From the NCBI GenBank assembly GCA_026993285.1, contig JALWTZ010000219.1, positions 1 to 22,460 of the forward strand: 22,460 nucleotides of DNA, written 5' to 3'. The notes below the pieces were generated by a model that searched no databases, was not told the origin of the DNA, and saw nothing but the letters and a program-made list of their open reading frames with translations. This stretch comes from Lysobacterales bacterium. Lineage in GTDB: Bacteria > Pseudomonadota > Gammaproteobacteria > Xanthomonadales > S139-57. A program made the translations under genes and the position numbers. Of the stretch, positions 6,360 to 13,752 are shown piece by piece; within the stretch, counting starts at the first letter, position 1; the number at the start of each line of letters is the position of its first letter.

Positions 6360-7622
6360 TCAGGCTTGAGCCGCCTTCTTCTCGGCTTGCTTGGCAAACC
6401 ATTCCTTCGCAGCCTCGTCCCAGCCGTCAGTCCGCACATAGGACACATTGCGCGGGTTGCTGATCATGTGGGGATCCACATCGATATCCAGGCCTTCCAG
6501 GAAGTTCACCAGGCCGATACGCTCGATCATCTCGCCGCAGCGCTCGTGCTCCAGACCATTTTCCGCCCAGAAGTCGATCACTTCCTCGGCGAATTCCACC
6601 AGCTGCTCGTAATCCTCTTCGGTCTCCAGCTTCATGAAGGGCACGATCACGGTACCCATCAGGTCACCGATCTTCAGCGTGCGCTTGCCGCCGATGAGAA
6701 TGGTCACACCCTTGTCGTCTCCCGGAGACAGGGCCTTGGGCATGACGTTCAGACAGTGCATGCAACGCACACAGTTGCGGTTGTCCACCTGCAGCTCGTT
6801 GTCATCGGTCAGTGCCAGTGCATTGGTGGGGCAGCGGCTGATGACATTGTCAATCAGGTACTGACGGCCCTTGGTCTCGCAGTAGGCCTTGACCTGCTCC
6901 TGATCCACCTTCATGTCATCACGCCAGGTGCCGATCACGGCAAAGTCGGAACGCTCGATGGCATTCTGACAGTCGTTGGGGCAACCGGAAATCTTGAACT
7001 TGAACTTGTAGGGCAGTGCCGGGCGGTGCACATCATCAGTGAAGTTGTTCAGCAGGTGACGGTGAATCACATGCTCATGGGCACAGGACATTTCACAGCG
7101 GGCAGCACCCACGCAGGACATGCCGGTACGCACACAGGGGCCCGCACCACCCAGATCCCAGCCGTACTCGTTGATTTCATCAAAGAAGTGCTGGGTATTG
7201 TCGGTATCGGTACCGATGAACATGATGTTCCCGGTCTGGCCGTGGAAGGTGATCAGTCCGGAACCGTACTTTTCCCAGCTGTCGGCCAGCTGGTTCAGCA
7301 TGTCTGTGGTATAGAAGTTTCCGGCAGGCGGCTGAACACGCAGGGTATGGAACTCCTTGGATTCAGGGAAGGAAGCCGCCACTTCGGAAAAGCGCGGAAT
7401 GATACCGCCACCATAACCATAGACGGATACCGTGCCACCTTTCCAGTAACCCTTGCGGGTCTCGTACGAATGCTCAAGCTGGCCCAGCAGACTATTGGTC
7501 ACGGAACGAATGCGCTCGTCCTCGTGATTGTCTCTCAGGCGCTTGATTCCACTGATGAAGCTGGGCCATTCGCCATGCTCCAGCTCATCCAGCATCGGGG
7601 TATCGTAGATTTTATCAGCCAT
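6360..7622 (-). CDS. dsrA: DsrA, alpha subunit of reverse dissimilatory sulfite reductase
   Basis: This 420-residue alpha subunit of the siroheme sulfite reductase operates here in the sulfur-oxidising direction. The N-terminal opening (MADKIYDTPMLDELEHGEWPS) is typical of oxidative DsrA. Cysteines for the siroheme-coupled [4Fe-4S] cluster are present: Cys163, Cys170, Cys176, Cys180, then Cys214 and Cys218 (SGCPNDC). The inserted ferredoxin domain has Cys264 and Cys284, 287, 290 (CVRCMHC). I start at ATG 7622 because GAGG at 7631-7634 lies 8 bases upstream; a TTG two codons earlier has no such site. It is the first gene of the operon and is preceded by a long regulatory gap. Alpha and beta share the same fold and arose by duplication; order and sequence make the assignment to DsrA clear. 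Confidence 0.97.
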   Translation of the reverse strand: MADKIYDTPMLDELEHGEWPSFISGIKRLRDNHEDERIRSVTNSLLGQLEHSYETRKGYWKGGTVSVYGYGGGIIPRFSEVAASFPESKEFHTLRVQPPAGNFYTTDMLNQLADSWEKYGSGLITFHGQTGNIMFIGTDTDNTQHFFDEINEYGWDLGGAGPCVRTGMSCVGAARCEMSCAHEHVIHRHLLNNFTDDVHRPALPYKFKFKISGCPNDCQNAIERSDFAVIGTWRDDMKVDQEQVKAYCETKGRQYLIDNVISRCPTNALALTDDNELQVDNRNCVRCMHCLNVMPKALSPGDDKGVTILIGGKRTLKIGDLMGTVIVPFMKLETEEDYEQLVEFAEEVIDFWAENGLEHERCGEMIERIGLVNFLEGLDIDVDPHMISNPRNVSYVRTDGWDEAAKEWFAKQAEKKAAQA

Positions 7623-7706
7623 TGTCAAATCCTCGTTCGCAGGTGCACCACGCGATTATCATGAAAACCTATGGAGCCGGCTTGCGCCCACTCCGGGGAA
7701 ACAGGA

Positions 7707-7731
7707 ACACGGAAACGATCGGGTTCCGTGT
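7707..7731 (-). promoter_or_regulatory. Hairpin in the probable dsrA leader
   Basis: A perfect 8-bp inverted repeat, ACACGGAA at 7707-7714 and TTCCGTGT at 7724-7731, has a 9-base loop. If transcription starts near 7850 it lies in the dsr 5' untranslated RNA, about 85 bases before the dsrA start. It may stabilise the leader or serve as a binding site. The function is unknown. Confidence 0.45.
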
Positions 7732-7775
7732 GGGTAGCAGTCTAGTGGGCGCGCGCCCCCAGCAAAATCACACGA

Positions 7776-7818
7776 TGGGGGTAACGGCCTTCCGGCATCT
7801 ATCTCGTTGGGGGTAGCG
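7776..7818. repeat. Direct repeats 32 bases apart upstream of dsrA
   Basis: TGGGGGTAACG at 7776-7786 recurs as TGGGGGTAGCG at 7808-7818, with one difference in 11. The 32-base spacing is close to three helical turns, so both copies face the same side of the DNA, as is common for paired binding sites of one regulator. The repeats lie close to where the dsr transcript should start. Confidence 0.45.
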
Positions 7819-7825
7819 CCCCGAA

Positions 7826-7844
7826 TGCAATGCTTTGTATTGCA
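7826..7844. promoter_or_regulatory. Dyad TGCAAT-N7-ATTGCA, candidate operator
   Basis: A perfect 6-bp inverted repeat with a 7-base centre spans 19 bases, a common geometry for dimeric helix-turn-helix repressors. It lies about 20 bases downstream of the candidate dsr -10 element, so a bound protein would block transcription of dsr. No regulator gene is in the window to pair it with. Confidence 0.35.
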
Positions 7845-7861
7845 GGCACAGCCATAGACTC

Positions 7862-7890
7862 ATTATCTGGTTCAACCAACTGAAAAACAT
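7862..7890 (-). promoter_or_regulatory. Candidate dsr operon promoter (-10 GATAAT)
   Basis: On the minus strand GATAAT at 7862-7867 matches five of six bases of a sigma-70 -10 element. The upstream -35 position is only a T-rich TATGTT or TGTTTT, so an activator would be expected. A second, weaker reading is TTGGTT and TATGGC with a 17-base spacer, shifted downstream by about 10 bases. The start point is not established. Confidence 0.3.
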
Positions 7891-8065
7891 ATCCTTTCCG
7901 AGGGAGTGGTTTTGATCGGAAACAAGTACGCCATCAGATGCATTGAAGAATCAATCACTTGGCCATACCCACTCCAAAATTCAAAATTTTCCAACAAGTC
8001 GTCCACTTCCATGGTGGCACGGCCAGCAGGCACTGTTCCCAGCAACCTCTCCCCATAGCGATAGA

Positions 8066-8095
8066 TTGATTCCAAGCGGTTCAACTGCGTACACT
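8066..8095 (+). promoter_or_regulatory. Candidate promoter for the 8133 gene and permease
   Basis: TTGATT at 8066-8071 and TACACT at 8090-8095 are separated by 18 bases, each matching four of six sigma-70 consensus bases. Transcription would begin near 8102, giving a leader of about 30 bases that contains the ribosome binding site of the first gene. Confidence 0.4.
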
Positions 8096-8132
8096 GCAAC
8101 GAAGCTCAAGGCCATCCATCCGGAGAGAAACG

Positions 8133-8372
8133 ATGCCCTACTATGTCTACCGTGTTGAAAACGCCGCCATGGAGTTGGTGAAGAATCTTGAACTCCTCGA
8201 CGAGAAAGAGAAGTTCAAGGAAGCCAAGCAAGTGGCACGCCAATACCGAGTCGATCATCCTGATCTACCACCGGAAACCTTCAAGGTCATCTTCGCCGCC
8301 TCGCCACTCGAAGCCGAAGAGTTGTTGATGGAAAAGCGGGAAAAACCCATTCTGATGGAACACGAGAAATAA
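8133..8372 (+). CDS. Small charged protein of unknown function next to dsr
   Basis: This 79-residue protein has no signal peptide, membrane segment, cysteine or known motif that I recognise. It opens with a short hydrophobic strand (MPYYVYRVE), continues with a lysine- and glutamate-rich probable helix (KNLELLDEKEKFKEAKQVARQYR), then a second strand-helix unit (FKVIFAASPLEAEELLMEKRE). The strand-helix-strand-helix pattern suggests a small soluble fold. The gene looks real: ATG at 8133 with GGAGAG at 8122-8127, a promoter-like pair upstream, and only 10 bases between its stop and the next gene, with which it is probably co-transcribed. Its position divergent from dsrA suggests, but does not prove, a role tied to sulfur oxidation or to the permease. 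Confidence 0.8.
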   Translation: MPYYVYRVENAAMELVKNLELLDEKEKFKEAKQVARQYRVDHPDLPPETFKVIFAASPLEAEELLMEKREKPILMEHEK

Positions 8373-8382
8373 GCTGACGCAC

Positions 8383-10218
8383 ATGGAGGCCACGCTGACC
8401 CTGACCTCCGACATGATGCTGGTACTGGCTGTTCTAGGCCTGACCATGGCACTGTTTGTTTTTGAAGTCGTACGTGTAGATGTGGCCGCGGTCAGCGTCA
8501 TGGTGTTGCTCGGCCTTTCCGGCATGGTGCCGGGAGATCACCTGTTCGAGGGGTTTGCCTCCAACGCCGTGATTTCCATCATTGCCGTAATGATTCTTGG
8601 CGCAGGGCTGGATAGAACCGGCGTAATGAGCAAGGTGGCTGGCCTGATCCTCAACATTGGCGGTCGCTCGGAAACCCGCATTATTCCACTGGTATCGGGA
8701 ACGGTCGGCATCCTATCCGGCTTCATGCAGAATGTCGGTGCTGCGGCACTGTTCATTCCTGTCATTTCGCGCATCTCGTCCCGTACCGCCATCCCCATGT
8801 CCCGCCTGCTGATGCCCATGGGTTTCTGCGCCATTCTGGGTGGCACCCTGACCATGATCGGCTCATCGCCGGTCATCCTGCTCAATGACCTGATTGAAAC
8901 CGCCAACCAGTCCCTGCCGGAAGGCATGGAGCCCATCCCCACTTTCGGGCTGTTCGACATCACTCCAGTGGGCCTGACCCTGATCATTGCCGGCATTCTT
9001 TACTTTCTCGTTCTCGGCCGCCATCTGTTGCCCAGCGACCCTTCTCAAGTGGCCATGCCCGGCGAAACCAAGGATTATTTCTCCGAGGTCTATCAGATCA
9101 AGGGGGAACTGGTGGAACTGCTGGTCACCGTGGACAGCCCACTGGTGGGCATGAATGTACTGGAGGCCGAATCCTATCCGGGCATGCCCGTGCTCATAGC
9201 CCTGAAATCCGGTGAAGAAACCATCATGGCCCCTCCCGCCGATGAAATGATCTGGGTAGGCTGTGTGCTGGCCGTACTGGGCAACCGGGAGCAAATTCGC
9301 CAGTTCGCTGAAGAGAATGATCTGAAGCTACTGCCGGGGCTGAACCACTTTCGTAACCAGCTCAATCCAGCACGGGCCGGAATTGCGGAAATCCTCATCG
9401 CCCCCAATTCCAAGTATGCCGGCAGCACCATCGGCGAAGAACACTTTCGTCAGCGCTACCAACTCAGCATTCTGGCCGTTAACCGGGGTGGTGAAGTACA
9501 CCGGGAAAACCTGCGTGACTGGGAACTGGCACCTGGAGACACCCTGGTGGTACACAGCAGCTGGAAAAACCTGGACGAACTGAAGAAAAACCGGGATTTC
9601 GTGGTCATCACCGACCTGCCCACCGAAGAAGAACGCCCGCACAAGGTATTGCACGCGGTATTCTTCTTTCTCTTGGCCATGAGCATGGTGTTCTTCACCG
9701 ATTTCAAGCTCTCCATCGTCCTTCTGACTGGAGCCATGGGCATGGTGTTAAGCGGCGTACTGAGCATGGATGAGGCCTATCAGGCCGTCAGCTGGAAAAC
9801 CGTCTTTCTGCTGGCCGGGCTGATTCCGCTGGGCTACGCCATGGAACACAGCGGCACGGCCGCCTGGATTGCCCAGCAAACCGTCACCCACCTGGGCCAT
9901 GTGCCGGAATGGGTGCTGCAATCCGCCATTGCCGTGCTGGCCACCTTCTTCAGTCTGGTCATGTCCAATGTGGGTGCCACCGTGCTGTTGGTACCGCTGG
10001 CCATCAACATCGCCATCGCCTCCGGTGGTGACCCGGCCGCCTTTGCCGTCACCGTGGCCTTGGCCACCTCCAATGCTTTCCTGCTGCCCACCCACCAGGT
10101 CAACGCCCTGATCATGGGCCCTGGCGGTTACAGCGTGAAGGATTTCATGCGTGTCGGCGGCATCATGACCCTGCTCTTTCTCGCGGTGATGATGCCGGTG
10201 GTGGATTTCCTCTTCTGA
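8383..10218 (+). CDS. SLC13-type permease with central TrkA-C domains
   Basis: This 611-residue inner membrane transporter belongs to the SLC13/ArsB-NhaD (ion transporter) superfamily. Two membrane halves (about residues 10-210 and 420-611) flank a soluble centre at about 215-400 that looks like two TrkA-C (RCK_C) ligand-binding domains, for example VELLVTVDSPLVGMNVLEAE and a second unit with EILIAPNSKYAGSTIGEE. The paired inverted halves each carry an Asn-Val-Gly-Ala element (MQNVGAAALFIPV, MSNVGATVLLVPL). Proteins of this layout include sulfate transporters, but the superfamily also moves dicarboxylates, arsenite and sodium, so substrate is not determined by sequence here. Position beside dsr makes sulfate or another sulfur oxyanion a reasonable guess. 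The ATG at 8383 has no strong ribosome binding site, so translation may be coupled to the upstream gene. Confidence 0.85.
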   Translation: MEATLTLTSDMMLVLAVLGLTMALFVFEVVRVDVAAVSVMVLLGLSGMVPGDHLFEGFASNAVISIIAVMILGAGLDRTGVMSKVAGLILNIGGRSETRIIPLVSGTVGILSGFMQNVGAAALFIPVISRISSRTAIPMSRLLMPMGFCAILGGTLTMIGSSPVILLNDLIETANQSLPEGMEPIPTFGLFDITPVGLTLIIAGILYFLVLGRHLLPSDPSQVAMPGETKDYFSEVYQIKGELVELLVTVDSPLVGMNVLEAESYPGMPVLIALKSGEETIMAPPADEMIWVGCVLAVLGNREQIRQFAEENDLKLLPGLNHFRNQLNPARAGIAEILIAPNSKYAGSTIGEEHFRQRYQLSILAVNRGGEVHRENLRDWELAPGDTLVVHSSWKNLDELKKNRDFVVITDLPTEEERPHKVLHAVFFFLLAMSMVFFTDFKLSIVLLTGAMGMVLSGVLSMDEAYQAVSWKTVFLLAGLIPLGYAMEHSGTAAWIAQQTVTHLGHVPEWVLQSAIAVLATFFSLVMSNVGATVLLVPLAINIAIASGGDPAAFAVTVALATSNAFLLPTHQVNALIMGPGGYSVKDFMRVGGIMTLLFLAVMMPVVDFLF

Positions 10219-10239
10219 TCCGCAAACCTCCGGTGGCTT

Positions 10240-10248
10240 TGCTACAAT
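10240..10248 (+). promoter_or_regulatory. Extended -10 element upstream of the DUF945-like gene
   Basis: TGCTACAAT is an extended -10 motif (TG-N-TACAAT). Its -10 hexamer ends 6 bases before the ATG at 10255, so a normal start point would fall at or beside the A of that ATG. No good -35 is visible. If real, the transcript would be leaderless or nearly so. Confidence 0.3.
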
Positions 10249-10254
10249 CCGCCG

Positions 10255-11358
10255 ATGAAAAAATTCTTTCTCTGGCTATCTGTCATTACCCTGACGATTG
10301 CCCTGGCATTGCCCTTCGTGCTGGGCCGGCTGCTGGCCGAGGCCTACCCCTCCCTGCTGCAACAGACCCTGGGCCATCCGGACAGCCCGGCCCGGCTGGA
10401 CCAGCTGGACTTTCAGGCCGGCTGGTTCAGCAGCGAAGCCCGCTGGCTGTTGCGCATCGGCGGTGAAACCCTGGAGTGGAACGATCACCTGCGCCATTTC
10501 CCGCTGCAGGAAAAAGCCGTGCTGGACGGAAAACTGCAAACCCCGTCCCTGCCGCTAAAACTGCACTACCGTCTCGGACTGGACCGCAACATCCACCTGG
10601 ATGGGCACTTGCAACCCGGCCAGCAGGGCCTGGCCGTCTGGAAAAGTGGGCAATGGCAGGCCGAGCTGAACCCGGAAACCTGGACAGGTCATGCCAATGG
10701 CAGGCTGGAACTAGTGCTTCTGCCCGGCGCGCAGGCCAAAAACCTGCATTTCGCCGGCCAGTGGCACGGGCAACAATGGCAATGGGTGATCGGTGCCGAT
10801 ACCTGGGCACAAGGCCCGCTGCAATGGAAAAACGCCTTGCTGGGCCTGGAATACGGCGGCCAGCACCTGCGCTTCAAGGGCAAGAGTGACCAACTCCTCC
10901 TCCAGCAAACCGGCTGCGAGAGTCTGAAGCTGGAGGGCACGCTTTTACCCGCGCAACCCAGCTACTGGGCCAAGCTGGTGCCCTTGCTGGGGCAGATGCA
11001 GCAACTGGACTGGCTGCGCTTTGCCAGCGAAACCCTGCCCGGGCTGCTGGCCGCCAACCCCGGCCTGGAGATCGGCTCCGCCCAACTGGACTGTGGTGAC
11101 AGCACCCCCATCTACCTGAACCTGACACTACGCCTGCACAACATGCCCCCCGGGCGCATTCTGGACACCCGCGCCTGGCTGGAACACCTGCAAGGCCAGG
11201 GCTGGCTGGAAGCCGAACCGGCCCGCTTGCAGCGCCTGGGCCTGCCTGCTGAGCTGGCGCAAACCGGCCGCGTGGACTTCCAACTGGCCGGCGGCCTGCT
11301 CAAGGCGGCCGGGCAAACCCTTCCCCTGCAACTGTTGATACCAGGAATACAACCATGA
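10255..11358 (+). CDS. DUF945-like (YdgA-type) membrane-anchored protein
   Basis: This 367-residue protein has an uncleaved N-terminal anchor (FFLWLSVITLTIALALPFVL) and a periplasmic remainder. The opening, including a motif like FQAGWFSSEARW near residue 54-66, resembles the DUF945/YdgA family, which shows the anchor followed by a GWFSS element. The rest is rich in alternating hydrophobic strands, Gln, Leu and Trp, as expected for a beta-rich periplasmic body. No catalytic motif is seen. The cytochrome gene downstream overlaps it by four bases (ATGA), so the two are translated together. Molecular function is unknown for the family; the assignment is from short-motif resemblance only. Confidence 0.6.
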   Translation: MKKFFLWLSVITLTIALALPFVLGRLLAEAYPSLLQQTLGHPDSPARLDQLDFQAGWFSSEARWLLRIGGETLEWNDHLRHFPLQEKAVLDGKLQTPSLPLKLHYRLGLDRNIHLDGHLQPGQQGLAVWKSGQWQAELNPETWTGHANGRLELVLLPGAQAKNLHFAGQWHGQQWQWVIGADTWAQGPLQWKNALLGLEYGGQHLRFKGKSDQLLLQQTGCESLKLEGTLLPAQPSYWAKLVPLLGQMQQLDWLRFASETLPGLLAANPGLEIGSAQLDCGDSTPIYLNLTLRLHNMPPGRILDTRAWLEHLQGQGWLEAEPARLQRLGLPAELAQTGRVDFQLAGGLLKAAGQTLPLQLLIPGIQP

Positions 11359-11783
11359 ACCTGCGATGGATCACCCTGCTGACTTGTACCCTGACCGCTT
11401 TTCAAAGCCATGCGGAAGATGCCCGCACGCCCGTGCCACTACCCGCCGCGGAGCACCAGCTGGTGCTGGGCGAAATGCGCGGTTTTCTGGAAACCGTGGA
11501 AGCCATCACCACCGCCCTGGCCCGTAATGACTTCGACAGCGTTGCCCAGCACGCAAAAAAGGCCGGCATGGCCGAAGCACGGAAAGCCATGCCCCGCCTG
11601 CGGCCCTACATGCCGGAAGGCTTCAGGCAATTGGGCCACGCCACCCACCAGGCCTTCGACCAACTGGCCCTGGATACCGAACTGGAAGATACCCGGCAGA
11701 GCCTGCAACAACTGGGGGAGATTCTCTCCCGCTGCACTGCCTGTCACCAGGCCTATCGATTTGAAACCCAACAGAAAAAATGA
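11355..11783 (+). CDS. Small exported c-type cytochrome, cytochrome c'-like
   Basis: This 142-residue protein has a signal peptide (cleavage likely after SHA at residue 20) and a single haem-binding CTACH near the C terminus (Cys127, Cys130, His131). The remainder is predicted helical, and a C-terminal haem motif on a helical bundle is the pattern of the cytochrome c'/c556 type. Met41 in the first helix is a possible sixth ligand. It would act in the periplasm as an electron carrier or gas-binding protein. It overlaps the DUF945-like gene by four bases (shared ATGA). A link to sulfur oxidation is possible, given dsr upstream, but nothing in the sequence shows it. Confidence 0.72.
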   Translation: MNLRWITLLTCTLTAFQSHAEDARTPVPLPAAEHQLVLGEMRGFLETVEAITTALARNDFDSVAQHAKKAGMAEARKAMPRLRPYMPEGFRQLGHATHQAFDQLALDTELEDTRQSLQQLGEILSRCTACHQAYRFETQQKK

Positions 11784-11850
11784 CTCTGTGAGCCTTTGCT
11801 TACCAGTAATATGGCCCCCAGGCTCTGAATGCCCCGCAGTGGGGTGCAAT

Positions 11851-11872
11851 ACGGCTTAGGAAAACAAGCCGT
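11851..11872. repeat. 7-bp inverted repeat between the cytochrome gene and aspS
   Basis: ACGGCTT at 11851-11857 and AAGCCGT at 11866-11872 form a perfect stem with an 8-base loop. The second arm overlaps the first copy of a 10-base direct repeat, AAAACAAGCC (11861-11870 and 11902-11911). It has no U tract on either strand and may support the adjacent terminator. Confidence 0.35.
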
Positions 11873-11879
11873 TCAAAAC

Positions 11880-11929
11880 CCTGAAGGCGGTGTTATTGTG
11901 CAAAACAAGCCCCTTCAGGTGGGTTTTTT
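11880..11929. terminator. Probable bidirectional terminator between the convergent cytochrome and aspS genes
   Basis: CCTGAAGG at 11880-11887 pairs with CCTTCAGG at 11912-11919. On the plus strand the stem is followed by TGGG and six T (11924-11929); on the minus strand it is followed by GTTTTG. The loop is long (24 bases). The right arm and T run overlap the last codons and stop of aspS, so part of the cytochrome terminator is built from aspS coding sequence. Confidence 0.45.
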
Positions 11930-13687
11930 CACCACCCGTATGTTCAACTCCCGCAACGCCTCTGCCGCCACTTCCGAGGGTGCCTCGGTCAGCGGACAGG
12001 AGGCGGTGGCGGTTTTCGGGAAGGGGATGACTTCGCGAATGGATTGCACGCCGGCCATCAGGGCGCACATGCGGTCCAGGCCGAAGGCAATGCCGCCGTG
12101 GGGCGGGCAACCGTATTGCAGGGCGTCCAGCAGAAAGCCGAACTTGCCGCGGGCTTCTTCCTCGGAAATGCCCAGCAGGCTGAACACGGCCTGTTGCATG
12201 GCCTCGCGGTGGATACGGATGGAGCCGCCGCCCAGTTCCACGCCGTTGAGCACCATGTCATAGCCCTTGGAGAGGCTCTTGCCCGGCTCGGCCTTGAGGG
12301 CTTCCGGGTCGTTGTCCTGTGGGGCGGTGAAGGGGTGATGCAGGGCAAACCAGCGCTGTTCGCCCTCGTCCCATTCGAACATGGGGAAATCCACCACCCA
12401 CAGCGGCTTCCAGCCGTCTTCCACCAGGTTCAGGTCTTCGGCCACCTTCAGGCGCAGATGGCCCATGTAGTCGGTGACGGTAGGCCAATCGCCGGCACCG
12501 AAGAAGATGATGTCGCCGTCTTCGGCGCCACAGGCGTTCAGGATGCCGTTGATGGCGGGCTGGTCGAGAAACTTGACGATGGGTGATTGCAGGCCTTCGG
12601 CCCCGGCGGCCCGATCACGCACGCGAATCCAGGCCAGGCCACGGGCGCCGTAACGCTGCACGAAGGGCAGGTAGTCGTCGATCTGCTTGCGGCTCATCAC
12701 TTCCCCGGCACCGGGTACGCGCAGGCAGCACACCCGCCCCTTGGGGTCGTTGGCAGGGCCGGAGAAGACCTTGAATTCCACATGGGCCAGGTGCTCGGCC
12801 ACATCCACCAGTTCCAGCGGTACCCGCAGGTCGGGCTTGTCGGAGCCGAAGAGGCGCATGGCTTCTTCCCAGCTCATGCGCGGGAAGGGATCGGCCAGTT
12901 CCACACCCTTCACTTCACGGAACACGTGGCGGATCATGTCTTCGGCCAGCTTGAGCACATCCTCCTGCTCCACGAAGGCCATCTCCATGTCCAGCTGGGT
13001 GAATTCCGGCTGGCGGTCGGCGCGCAGGTCTTCATCGCGGAAACAGCGGGCGATCTGGTAGTAGCGGTCCATGCCGCCCATCATCAGCAGCTGCTTGAAC
13101 AGCTGCGGCGACTGCGGCAGGGCGTAGAACTGCCCTTCGTGCACCCGGCTGGGTACCAGGTAGTCGCGCGCGCCTTCCGGCGTGGCCTTGGTGAGGATGG
13201 GGGTTTCCACTTCGTTGAATTCGCGGTCTTCCAGGTAACGCCGCAGGGCGCGGACCAGCTGTGCGCGCATGCGCAGGGTCTGCTGCATTTGCGGCCGGCG
13301 CATGTCCAGGTAACGGTAGCGCAGGCGGATTTCCTCGCCAGCTTCCTCGTCCAGTTGGAAGGGTAGCGGGCGGGACGGGTTGAGCACTTCCATTTCCTGC
13401 ACCACCACTTCCACGAAGCCGGAAACCAGGTTTTCGTTTTCCTGGCCCTCGGGGCGGCGGCGCACGGTACCGCGCACACGCAGGCAGAATTCATAGCGGA
13501 TGGTCTGGGCGATGTCGAAGGCCTCGGCCTGGTCCGGCTCGGTAACGATCTGCACGATGCCCTTGTGGTCACGCAGGTCCACGAAGACCACGCCGCCATG
13601 ATCGCGGCGGGTGTCGGCCCAGCCGCAGAGTTCGACGGTTTCGCCGATGAGTTTTTCGTCCACTTCTCCGCAGAAATGACTGCGCAT
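11915..13687 (-). CDS. aspS: Aspartyl-tRNA synthetase, bacterial type
   Basis: This 590-residue cytoplasmic class II synthetase charges tRNA-Asp with aspartate. It has the full bacterial layout: N-terminal OB-fold anticodon-binding domain (about 1-105, CGWADTRRDHGGVVFVDLRD), class II motif 2 (FRDEDLRADRQPEFTQLD near 215-232), an inserted GAD domain in the middle, and motif 3 (GIAFGLDRMCALMAG near 535). About 590 residues is the usual length for this type, against about 430 for archaeal-type enzymes. The ATG at 13687 follows AGGGG at about 8-9 bases. A terminator-like hairpin ends about 30 bases upstream of the start, which suggests attenuation. In many gammaproteobacteria fmdB and a DUF502 gene precede aspS; here fmdB is present but DUF502 is not between them. 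Confidence 0.97.
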   Translation of the reverse strand: MRSHFCGEVDEKLIGETVELCGWADTRRDHGGVVFVDLRDHKGIVQIVTEPDQAEAFDIAQTIRYEFCLRVRGTVRRRPEGQENENLVSGFVEVVVQEMEVLNPSRPLPFQLDEEAGEEIRLRYRYLDMRRPQMQQTLRMRAQLVRALRRYLEDREFNEVETPILTKATPEGARDYLVPSRVHEGQFYALPQSPQLFKQLLMMGGMDRYYQIARCFRDEDLRADRQPEFTQLDMEMAFVEQEDVLKLAEDMIRHVFREVKGVELADPFPRMSWEEAMRLFGSDKPDLRVPLELVDVAEHLAHVEFKVFSGPANDPKGRVCCLRVPGAGEVMSRKQIDDYLPFVQRYGARGLAWIRVRDRAAGAEGLQSPIVKFLDQPAINGILNACGAEDGDIIFFGAGDWPTVTDYMGHLRLKVAEDLNLVEDGWKPLWVVDFPMFEWDEGEQRWFALHHPFTAPQDNDPEALKAEPGKSLSKGYDMVLNGVELGGGSIRIHREAMQQAVFSLLGISEEEARGKFGFLLDALQYGCPPHGGIAFGLDRMCALMAGVQSIREVIPFPKTATASCPLTEAPSEVAAEALRELNIRVVKKPT

Positions 13688-13716
13688 GTTGCTTACCCCT
13701 TGTATTCAATTCAGAC

Positions 13717-13752
13717 AAAAAAGCCGCACCTGGCCCGAAAGCTGCGCCAGGT
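13717..13752 (-). terminator. Terminator-like hairpin just upstream of aspS (possible attenuator)
   Basis: On the minus strand ACCTGGC (13752-13746) pairs with GCCAGGT (13734-13728) around an 11-base loop; the stem gains two pairs if one G is bulged. It is followed within a few bases by six U (13722-13717). Only 29 bases remain to the aspS ATG, too few for a promoter plus leader, so aspS transcripts must pass through it. It is therefore either an attenuator of aspS or an incomplete terminator of fmdB read-through. Confidence 0.45.

Larger units (their letters stand above)
7623..8132. other. 510-base divergent control region between dsrA and the 8133 gene
   Basis: No convincing gene is present. 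The region splits into a GC-rich dsrA-proximal part (7680-7825) with a hairpin (7707-7731), a 12-base palindrome GGGCGCGCGCCC (7747-7758) and a pair of direct repeats, and a more AT-rich part (7826-8100) with a dyad, promoter-like elements for both directions and an AAAATTTT tract near 7983-7990. It is long for a bacterial intergenic space and should hold the main dsr promoter and sulfur-responsive control. Confidence 0.7.

Noticed and set aside
6315..7664. A 449-codon plus-strand open frame opposite dsrA
   Set aside because: Antisense shadow; composition is His-, Val- and Leu-rich and it has no family resemblance.
7747..7758. GGGCGCGCGCCC palindrome as a terminator
   Set aside because: No loop bases and no U tract; it may be chance in GC-rich sequence or a protein site.
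7872..8099. A 75-codon minus-strand frame in the dsr divergent gap
   Set aside because: TTG start, no ribosome binding site, and it overlaps both promoter candidates. It shows no familiar motif. A remnant cannot be excluded.
8383..10218. Arsenite efflux ArsB or sodium/proton antiporter NhaD as the name of the permease
   Set aside because: No arsenic genes nearby, and a central pair of TrkA-C domains is typical of SLC13-type members rather than of ArsB or NhaD.
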